A program made the position numbers and the translations under genes. From JASFRI01 sp050115015 (GTDB taxonomy: Bacteria > Acidobacteriota > Polarisedimenticolia > CBDVAL01), in NCBI GenBank assembly GCA_050115015.1, contig JASFRI010000049.1, positions 1-16,037 of the forward strand: 16,037 nt of DNA. The letters are read 5' to 3'. The notes under the pieces were generated by a model. The model ran no database searches. It had not been told where the DNA came from and saw only the letters and a program-made list of their open reading frames with translations. Shown one piece after another: positions 1-5,915 of this stretch (position 1 is the stretch's first letter; every line of letters begins with the position of its first letter).

Positions 1-993
1 ATCGGATTCTGCCAGCAGACGTACTGCGATCCCGGGGACGAGGTCATCTACCCGAGCCCGGGCTTTCCCATCTACGAGTCGTTCACCCGCTACGTCGGCG
101 CGAGGCCCGTGCCCCTGCATCTCGACGAGCGTCTCGGCTTCAGCCTCCGCGGGGCCGATCTGGAGCCGCTGATCTCGGAGCGCACGAAGCTGATCATCCT
201 GAACTTCCCCTCCAACCCGACCGGCGGTGTCGCCAGCCCCGAGCAGCTGCAGGAGATCGCCGACGTGATCCTGCGGAAGGCACCGGCGGAGGTCCGCGTC
301 TACTCGGACGAGGTGTACGAGAGCATCCTCTTCGACGGGGCGGAGCACCATTCCATCGCCTCGATCCCCGGCATGGCGGCGCGCACGATCCTCGTCTCGG
401 GGGTGTCGAAGACGTATTGCTGGACCGGAGGTCGCATCGGCTGGGCGGTGTTCCCGACGGCCGAGGAGGCGGCCCTGTTCAAGAACCTGAACATCAACTA
501 CATCTCCTGCCTGCCGGCCTACAACCAGCTCGGTGCCAGGGTCGCCATCGAGTCGCCCGAGAGCCTGGAGGCGATCCGGGCGATGAACGCCGAGTTCCAG
601 CGCCGCCGCGACGTGGTGGTGGACGGTCTCAACGCCATCCCCGGGGTGAGCTGTCAGAAGCCGCGCGGCGCGTTCTACGTCTTCCCGAACATCGGCGGCG
701 TCTGCGAGAACCTGGGCGCGTTCGGCGCCCACGATAATCTCGCCCCGGAAGCCCGGCTGCGGACGAGCCCCTCGACGCTCTTTCAGATGTTCCTGCTCCT
801 GCGTCACCACGTGGCCACGATGGACCGGCCCTCCTTCGGGGCGATCGGCACCGAGGGACGCCACTACCTGCGGATCTCCATCGCGACGGCCCTCGAGGAC
901 CTGGAGGAGGCGGTGCGGCGCATCCGCCGGGCCTCGGAGGATCGCGAGGGGTTCCGGGCCTTCCTCGAGGAGGAGAGACCGCCATGGAGCTGA
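1..993 (+). CDS. Fold-type I PLP-dependent aminotransferase (aspartate aminotransferase-like), 5' end outside the window
   Basis: The first 330 visible residues are the main and C-terminal parts of a class I/II aminotransferase. The reading frame is open from base 1, so the start and roughly the first 100 residues lie upstream. Visible landmarks (counting from base 1) are NPTGG at residues 72-76, the SDEVYE segment with the PLP-ring aspartate at 103, the Schiff-base lysine at 137 in VSKTYCWTGGRIGW, and YLRISIA with the probable carboxylate-binding arginine at 291. By family it moves an amino group between an amino acid and a 2-oxo acid in the cytoplasm; the substrates cannot be told. Between the conserved GAFYVFPNI and HHVAT...SFG segments there are about 20-25 more residues than I expect for the family. 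The last 10 bp overlap the transketolase-like gene, which points to coupled translation and a shared pathway. Family assignment is firm; specificity is unknown. Confidence 0.9.
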   Translation: MGFCQQTYCDPGDEVIYPSPGFPIYESFTRYVGARPVPLHLDERLGFSLRGADLEPLISERTKLIILNFPSNPTGGVASPEQLQEIADVILRKAPAEVRVYSDEVYESILFDGAEHHSIASIPGMAARTILVSGVSKTYCWTGGRIGWAVFPTAEEAALFKNLNINYISCLPAYNQLGARVAIESPESLEAIRAMNAEFQRRRDVVVDGLNAIPGVSCQKPRGAFYVFPNIGGVCENLGAFGAHDNLAPEARLRTSPSTLFQMFLLLRHHVATMDRPSFGAIGTEGRHYLRISIATALEDLEEAVRRIRRASEDREGFRAFLEEERPPWS

Positions 994-3353
994 TCCTCGG
1001 AAAGCGGCGAGGCACGTTCATCGACATCGCAGGCGAGCGGGTCGATTCCCATCTGTCCGACGGGGAGCTCGCGTCGCTGGAGACCCACGACCGGATCTAC
1101 CGCGCCCTCTGCGCCGTCCTCTTCAACTACGTACCGACGTCAGGGCACCCGGGCGGCTCCATTTCCTCCGGTCGCTTCGTGACGGGGCTCCTCTACGACT
1201 CCCTGGACCTGGACGTCTCGGACCCGGAGCGTCACGACGCGGACATCCTGTCCTATGCTGCCGGCCACAAGGCCCTCGGCCTCTACGCCCTGTGGGCTCT
1301 CCGGGACGAGATCATGCGGGTCGCCGCCCCGGATCTGCTCCCGGAGCATCCCCGCCACCGGCTCCGCCTCGAAGATCTGATCGGCTTCCGCCGGAACCCC
1401 ACCGCGACGGGCCCCCTGTTCCGGAGCCTGGGCTCCCGGGCTCTCGACGGGCACCCGACGCCGGCGACGCCGTTCGTGTGGCTGTCCACCGGCGCCTCGG
1501 GGGTCGGCGTGGCCTCCTCCATCGGGCTGGCGGTGGGCGCACGGGACTACTACGGGGACGGTGCGCCCCGGGTCCACATCGTCGAGGGCGAGGGCGGGCT
1601 CACACCCGGACGGGTCGCCGAGACGCTCGCCATGGCTGCCACGGCGGGGCTCGACAATGCCTTTCTCCACATCGACTGGAACCAGGCCTCCATCGACTCG
1701 GATCACGTCTGCCGCACCGACGGCGAGCCGGGGGACTACGTGCAGTGGGATCCCGTCGAGCTGGCGTATTTCCATGACTGGAACGCGATCCTGGTCCCCG
1801 ACGGGACCGACTTCCGTCAGGTGGTCGCGGCGCAGCGCCTTGCCCTCTCCCTGGACAACGAGCAGCCGACGGCACTGATCTACCGGACCACGAAGGGGTG
1901 GCGGTACGGCGTCGAGGGGCGCGCCTCCCATGGGGCGGGCCACAAGCTGTGCTCCGACGGCTTCCACGCCGCGGTGGCGCCGCTCGTCGAGGCGACCGGC
2001 CAGACCCTGCCGCACTGCGATCCCGAGACGCAGCGCTGCCAGGGCGGACGGGAGGACGCCGTGCTGGAGGAGTGCCTCTGGGAGGCGCTCTGCGTCATCC
2101 GCCGGGCCGTCGAGGAGAGCGGCAGCATGACGGAGGTGCTGGCGGACCGTCTCCGCGATTCCCGCGCCCGGCTGGTGGAGACGAACCGCCGTCCCCGGGC
2201 CGGCGCGCCGCGGGTCGGCGAGGTCTACGAGGTCGCGGGAGCCGGCCAGCCGGAGGTTCCCGCGGAGCTCGCCGTCTCCCCGGGCACCACGACCACCCTG
2301 CGCGGGCAGCTGGGGGCGGTCCTCCGCCACTACAACCGGGCCAGCGACGGTGCGTTTCTGGCGGCCGCGGCGGACCTTCTCGGCTCGACCAGCGTCAACG
2401 TCGCGGCGGAGGAGTTCCCGGCCGGCTACTACCACACCCGGCGAAACCCGGAAGCCAGGCTGATGTCGGTGGGCGGGATCTGCGAGGATGCCATGAGCGG
2501 GATCCTCTCGGGCCTGTCCACCTACGGGCGGCACGTCGGCGTCGGCTCGTCCTACGGCGCCTTCCTCGCGGCCCTCGGCCACGTGGCGGCTCGCCTCCAT
2601 GCCATCGGCGCCCAGGCGACCCGCGAGGTGTTCGGGCACCCCTACCGGCCGTTCTTCCTGATCTGCGCCCATGCAGGCCTCAAGACCGGCGAGGACGGCC
2701 CGACCCACGCCGACCCGCAGGCACTGCAGCTCCTCCAGGGAAATTTCCCGCGGGGCACGATGATCTCGCTCACTCCCTGGGACCCGGCGGAGATCTGGAC
2801 GCTGGTGTCCGCTGCGCTGGCGCGGCGGCCGGCGGTGATCGCGCCGTTCGTGACCCGCCCCGCCGAGCCGATCCTGGATCGCGCGGCGCTGGGCCTGGCC
2901 CCGCCCTCGGAGGCGGCGACGGGCGTGTATCGCCTGCGGGCATCGAGCAAGGGCGACGGAGACGGCGCGCTGGTGCTCCAGGGGAGCGGCGTGACCTATG
3001 CCTTCGTCCAGGATGCGCTGCCGTTGCTCGAGCGGGAGGGGCTCGATCTCGACGTCTACTACGTCGCCAGCGCCGAGCTGTTCGACGCGCTGCCCCTCGA
3101 ACAGCAGTGCCGCATCTTCCCCGAGTCGGTGGCGCGGCGGGCCATGGGGATCACCGGGTTCACGCTGCCCACCATGGACCGCTGGGTCACCTCCAAGGCC
3201 GGACGCGCTGCCACGCTGCACCCCTTCCGCAGGGGACACTACCTCGGCAGCGGACAGGCCGACCGGGTGCTGGCCGAGGCCGGTCTCGACGGCGAGAGCC
3301 AGTTCCGGGCGATCCGGAGCTGGGTCCGGGAGGGGGCTGCCGTCCCGCGCTGA
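984..3353 (+). CDS. Transketolase-like thiamine-diphosphate enzyme, long form (789 aa)
   Basis: Transketolase landmarks run through the whole protein: TSGHPGG (52-58), AAGHKALGLYA (92-102), GHP (156-158), STGASGVG (168-175), the ThDP/Mg motif GEG (202-204) with N233, the catalytic glutamate E501 in GICEDAMSG, GEDGPTH (569-575), and the C-terminal regulatory-fold domain from about 655. By family it would transfer a two-carbon ketol unit between sugars in the cytoplasm, using ThDP and a divalent metal. Oddities are the length (789 versus about 620-670), the usual GDG aspartate replaced by glutamate (E203), and a charged stretch at about 340-440 between the ThDP-binding and pyrimidine domains. 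The ATG at 984 has a strong ribosome site (GAGGAGGAGAG, 967-977) and sits inside the end of the aminotransferase gene. A housekeeping transketolase is possible, but the length, the altered motif and the partner suggest a specialised paralogue. It is not phosphoketolase: that family's long ThDP signature is absent. Confidence 0.85.
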   Translation: MELILGKRRGTFIDIAGERVDSHLSDGELASLETHDRIYRALCAVLFNYVPTSGHPGGSISSGRFVTGLLYDSLDLDVSDPERHDADILSYAAGHKALGLYALWALRDEIMRVAAPDLLPEHPRHRLRLEDLIGFRRNPTATGPLFRSLGSRALDGHPTPATPFVWLSTGASGVGVASSIGLAVGARDYYGDGAPRVHIVEGEGGLTPGRVAETLAMAATAGLDNAFLHIDWNQASIDSDHVCRTDGEPGDYVQWDPVELAYFHDWNAILVPDGTDFRQVVAAQRLALSLDNEQPTALIYRTTKGWRYGVEGRASHGAGHKLCSDGFHAAVAPLVEATGQTLPHCDPETQRCQGGREDAVLEECLWEALCVIRRAVEESGSMTEVLADRLRDSRARLVETNRRPRAGAPRVGEVYEVAGAGQPEVPAELAVSPGTTTTLRGQLGAVLRHYNRASDGAFLAAAADLLGSTSVNVAAEEFPAGYYHTRRNPEARLMSVGGICEDAMSGILSGLSTYGRHVGVGSSYGAFLAALGHVAARLHAIGAQATREVFGHPYRPFFLICAHAGLKTGEDGPTHADPQALQLLQGNFPRGTMISLTPWDPAEIWTLVSAALARRPAVIAPFVTRPAEPILDRAALGLAPPSEAATGVYRLRASSKGDGDGALVLQGSGVTYAFVQDALPLLEREGLDLDVYYVASAELFDALPLEQQCRIFPESVARRAMGITGFTLPTMDRWVTSKAGRAATLHPFRRGHYLGSGQADRVLAEAGLDGESQFRAIRSWVREGAAVPR

Positions 3354-3481
3354 ACGGTCCTCGCCGATGTCGTGGTGGCCCTGCACCGCCCGCGACTCCG
3401 TGCGGGGCGCCACGGCGTTCCAGGCCCGGCCCGCTGCGCTTCCCGCCGACGGCGCGGCGGTGACCCTCCTGCTTCCCCCGC

Positions 3482-3501
3482 CCCCGGCGGCGTCGCCGGG
3501 G
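3482..3501 (+). terminator. Possible transcription-terminating hairpin without T-run
   Basis: Arms CCCCGGCG and CGCCGGGG pair perfectly over 8 bp around a 4-base GCGT loop, about 130 bp after the transketolase-like stop codon. No T-run follows on either strand, so it is not a textbook intrinsic terminator. It could end the aminotransferase-transketolase transcript in a high-GC genome or simply reflect base composition. Confidence 0.3.
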
Positions 3502-3551
3502 TAGAGACTCCCCGTCCACCCCACCGCCGGTGTCCCGTCGCGGTGGAACGG

Positions 3552-3572
3552 TTTCCCCGGCCGGTGGGGAAA
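3552..3572. other. Hairpin TTTCCCC / GGGGAAA
   Basis: A 7-bp perfect inverted repeat surrounds a 7-base loop (GGCCGGT). On the + strand it is followed by AA and a G+C-rich sequence, so it lacks the T-run of an intrinsic terminator in either direction. It sits between the two flanking genes; a role as RNA 3' end or protein-binding site is possible but not shown. Confidence 0.25.
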
Positions 3573-3589
3573 AACGCGGCAGCGAGCCG

Positions 3590-3619
3590 TTGCTCCCGGC
3601 ACCCCGAAACGCGTAAATT
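3590..3619 (+). promoter_or_regulatory. Weak sigma70-like promoter candidate for the secreted BNR protein gene
   Basis: TTGCTC (3590-3595) and TAAATT (3614-3619) are 18 bp apart. They match the consensus at 3 of 6 and 4 of 6 positions, and TAAATT is an A+T-rich spot in a G+C-rich gap. The start codon of the BNR protein is about 50 bp further on. The match is poor and chance is a real alternative. Confidence 0.3.
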
Positions 3620-3642
3620 GCGCTCCGGGCCCCGGTGATCGG

Positions 3643-3658
3643 GCCGCGGGCCCGCGGC
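3643..3658. repeat. 16-bp perfect G+C palindrome just upstream of a start codon
   Basis: GCCGCGGGCCCGCGGC reads the same on both strands. It ends 14 bp before the ATG at 3673 and 5 bp before the alternative GTG at 3664, inside the presumed 5' leader. It could fold in the mRNA and limit translation, or bind a dimeric protein. In a 70% G+C genome such palindromes also arise by chance. Confidence 0.35.
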
Positions 3659-3672
3659 TCCGCGTGAGGAAA

Positions 3673-4980
3673 ATGTCGGCACATCCGGTCCGAGACAGCG
3701 TCCGGCGGGCATGGTGCCTCGCCGTGTTCGCGGCGGCCTTCGCCGCGGTGCCGGCGCACGCCCGGGCGGCGAGCCCCTGTGCGTCCGCCGTCCGCAACCT
3801 CGGGACGGGTCTCGAGGGGGACGTCGAGGGGATCGTCAGCCCGAGGTTCATGCGCCGGATGTGGCTGCACGACGGGTACCTCCTGGCGCTGGTCCAGCAG
3901 GGAGGGCATCTGGGCCGATACCTCTCCCTCTACCGGACCTCCATGGACGCCGTCGAACCCTGGGAGCACGTCGCCGACGTGGCGGGTGCCGATGGCGACG
4001 ATGCCTACCTCTCGGGGGACGGCTTTCTCACCAAGACCGGGGACCTGGTGCTGGTGGTCTCCGCCCGGCAGTGGGACCTGGTGGCCGACGTGACGGTGCA
4101 CCGGTTCGTCTACGGAGGCCGCGGCCGCTGGACGCGGTGGCCGGCGCAGCCGGTGCGGGTGATGGCCTCCAGCGATGCCGTCCGCCACCTGAACGCCACC
4201 ATCACCCGGGATTCCGCCGGGCGCCTGTTCGTGGCCTACGTCCGCCTGTTCTGGGGCACGTATGCCATCGCCTACTCGGTCAGCGAGAACGGAGGCCGGG
4301 ACTGGCGGGAGTCCCCCATGCGGTTCGGGCAGGTCAGCCCGTACCCGCGTCGAAACGCCCGGATCACCACGACGCGGGTGGGGTCCTCGGATGCCGTCGC
4401 CGTCGTCTACTACGATCACGACGCGACGGGGGAGTCGCTGCGATGGAACTTCCGTCCGGACGACGCCCCGGATCCCGAGGCCGGGTGGCTGCTCCAGGAG
4501 GGCAGCGCCGCCGAGCTGATCCAGCACGGACCTCCGTTCCCCCGCCCCAACAGCTACCGGCACTGGAGCGTCGCGCGGGACGATGCCGGCGGCCTGCACC
4601 TGACCTTCGAGGGGCCGGACGGCATCCACTACGCCTCGTACGGCGGGAGCCCCGATGGTCGATGGGGGCCGTCCGTGTATCTCGGCGAGGGCGGCTACAG
4701 CAACGTATCGACGTCCACCGGAGGCGGCCCCAGCTTCGTCTACGTGTTCTCCGACCACCTCGGGGCGGTGTTCGGCACGGCGTTCGACCCGTACCTGCGC
4801 GAGTGGACGCCCAGGTATCGCATCGGCGCCGCGGACCGGGCGGGCCGCCGCCGGGTGTCCAGCCCGGAACGATTCCCGGCAGGGCCGGGCTCCCGCCTTC
4901 CCGTGCTGTTCCAGCACGACAACCCGCCGCCGCGTCCGTTGACGGCGCTTCGCATGTCGGTGCTCCTCGACTGCGAGTGA
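3673..4980 (+). CDS. Secreted sialidase-fold (BNR-repeat-like) beta-propeller protein, function unknown
   Basis: The 435-residue product opens with a basic segment and a hydrophobic core (about residues 13-27), then AHARAAS, a typical signal-peptidase I site, so it should leave the cytoplasm. The rest is rich in short beta-strand-like blocks of propeller type, with one clear Asp-box (SENGGRDW, 204-211) and a repeated pattern of a small exposed loop followed by a hydrophobic strand (for example DDAGGLHLTF and DGIHYASYGG). I see no FRIP motif or sialidase arginine triad, so enzyme activity is not supported. The mature protein has only two cysteines, C36 near its N-terminus and C434 two residues from its end, well placed to close the propeller. 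ATG 3673 is preferred because GAGG lies 3 bp upstream; GTG 3664 would add three residues and has no ribosome site. The gene appears to stand alone, with its own leader. Confidence 0.7.
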   Translation: MSAHPVRDSVRRAWCLAVFAAAFAAVPAHARAASPCASAVRNLGTGLEGDVEGIVSPRFMRRMWLHDGYLLALVQQGGHLGRYLSLYRTSMDAVEPWEHVADVAGADGDDAYLSGDGFLTKTGDLVLVVSARQWDLVADVTVHRFVYGGRGRWTRWPAQPVRVMASSDAVRHLNATITRDSAGRLFVAYVRLFWGTYAIAYSVSENGGRDWRESPMRFGQVSPYPRRNARITTTRVGSSDAVAVVYYDHDATGESLRWNFRPDDAPDPEAGWLLQEGSAAELIQHGPPFPRPNSYRHWSVARDDAGGLHLTFEGPDGIHYASYGGSPDGRWGPSVYLGEGGYSNVSTSTGGGPSFVYVFSDHLGAVFGTAFDPYLREWTPRYRIGAADRAGRRRVSSPERFPAGPGSRLPVLFQHDNPPPRPLTALRMSVLLDCE

Positions 4981-4990
4981 GCCCGCCGAG

Positions 4991-5020
4991 TTGACACCGC
5001 GTCGCCCAGCGGGAGAGGAT
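4991..5020 (+). promoter_or_regulatory. Promoter candidate for the sulfotransferase gene
   Basis: A perfect -35 box TTGACA (4991-4996) lies 11 bp after the stop of the BNR protein gene. The best -10 at 17-18 bp spacing is GAGGAT (5015-5020), which matches only 3 of 6 positions. The 10-base string TTGACACCGC here also begins the -35 element at 9250, upstream of the polysaccharide operon, so the two units may share a sigma factor or regulator. A ribosome site GGGGAG (5047-5052) and ATG 5061 follow. Confidence 0.4.
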
Positions 5021-5060
5021 CGGCGCCGGTGTACGCCCTTCTCCGTGGGGAGCTTGCTTC

Positions 5061-5915
5061 ATGCGGCTTCTGAGGCGGGCGCGCCGCGCCGGGAGCCTGG
5101 GCTGGAACTACCTGCGCTCCCTTCCCGGTGCCGTCGCCCATCGCCGGACCTTCGCTGACGTCCGGACCTACTGCCAGTTCCTCGGCTACCCGAGAACGGG
5201 TCATACCCTCATCTGTGCCCTGCTGACCGCGCACCCGGACGTCGTCATCTCCAACGAGCTGGGCGCTCTGGGGCTGATACGCCATGGGTTCCGCCGCGGA
5301 CAAGTCTATTCGCTGATCCTGGAGCGGGACAGGAGGTTCGTTCGCGACGGATGTCGGTTCCAGGGGTACGACTACCGCGTTCCCGGGGGCGCGCAAGGCC
5401 GGTTCCGACGGCTCCAGGTGATCGGGGACAAGGACGGCGCCCGGGATGCGACCCGGCTGCGACGGCACCCGGAGCTGCTGGGCCGTCTCCTGGGCACCGT
5501 CGGCATCCCCGTCCGGGTCCTGCACGTTGTCCGCAACCCCTACGACATCCTCACGACCGGGATCCGCCGCAGGGAGGAGCGCGGCGAGGCCACCTCGCTG
5601 GAGGAGGCCATGGGCTGGGGGGTGCAGTCCATGGAGATGGTGGAGCGGGTGATGGGATCGCTGCCCGAGGGGTCCGTCCACACGATCCGGCTCGAGGACC
5701 TCACGGCGGAGCCGGTTCCGATCCTCGAGGGGATCTGTCGTCACATCGGCGTGCCCGCGGGCCCGGATTACCTGGAACGCTGCTCGCGCCTCGTGTTCCC
5801 GAGGCCGCGGAAGACTAGGGACTCGGGAGTCTGGACCGCGGACCGGGTCGATCGGGTGAAGACGGAGATGATCGACCGGTTCGGGTTCCTGGCTGGATAC
5901 TCGTTCCGGTCTTGA
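5061..5915 (+). CDS. Sulfotransferase-family protein (PAPS-dependent type)
   Basis: The 284-residue protein shows both nucleotide-binding signatures of the sulfotransferase family. The 5'-phosphosulfate loop is FLGYPRTGHTLI (40-51), and the 3'-phosphate segment is RVLHVVRNPYDILTT (152-166). The family transfers sulfate from PAPS to hydroxyl or amino groups of glycans, lipids or small molecules. There is no clear signal peptide, only a basic N-terminus, so a cytoplasmic or membrane-associated site is likely. ATG 5061 has a good ribosome site, GGGGAG, 8 bp upstream. The acceptor is unknown. The nearby polysaccharide operon makes glycan sulfation a reasonable guess, but a convergent gene of about 3.2 kb lies in between. 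Its last 101 bp are also read on the other strand by the large propeller gene, and its C-terminal segment, ending in DRFGFLAGY, still looks like a normal sulfotransferase end. Confidence 0.85.
   Translation: MRLLRRARRAGSLGWNYLRSLPGAVAHRRTFADVRTYCQFLGYPRTGHTLICALLTAHPDVVISNELGALGLIRHGFRRGQVYSLILERDRRFVRDGCRFQGYDYRVPGGAQGRFRRLQVIGDKDGARDATRLRRHPELLGRLLGTVGIPVRVLHVVRNPYDILTTGIRRREERGEATSLEEAMGWGVQSMEMVERVMGSLPEGSVHTIRLEDLTAEPVPILEGICRHIGVPAGPDYLERCSRLVFPRPRKTRDSGVWTADRVDRVKTEMIDRFGFLAGYSFRS

Larger units (their letters stand above)
3354..3672. other. Intergenic region between the transketolase-like gene and the secreted BNR protein gene
   Basis: This 319-bp stretch has no gene I can support. 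Short open frames across it have no family signature and run into the flanking genes. It holds two G+C-rich hairpins without a following T-run (3482-3501 and 3552-3572), a weak promoter-like pair (3590-3619), and a 16-bp perfect palindrome (3643-3658) just before the next start codon. It most likely separates two transcription units. Confidence 0.6.

Noticed and set aside
3354..3504. C-terminal continuation or small gene after the transketolase-like stop
   Set aside because: The open frames here start inside the preceding gene in another frame and have no family resemblance.
1140..3851. 903-codon open frame on the minus strand across the transketolase-like gene
   Set aside because: It is Arg/Gly/Pro/His-rich without any family signature, and it is antisense to a protein with clear transketolase motifs. 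Long antisense frames are expected at this G+C content.
3187..4917. 576-codon minus-strand open frame spanning the gap and the secreted BNR gene
   Set aside because: It has no recognisable domain and runs antisense through two supported genes and the gap. It is a by-product of high G+C.
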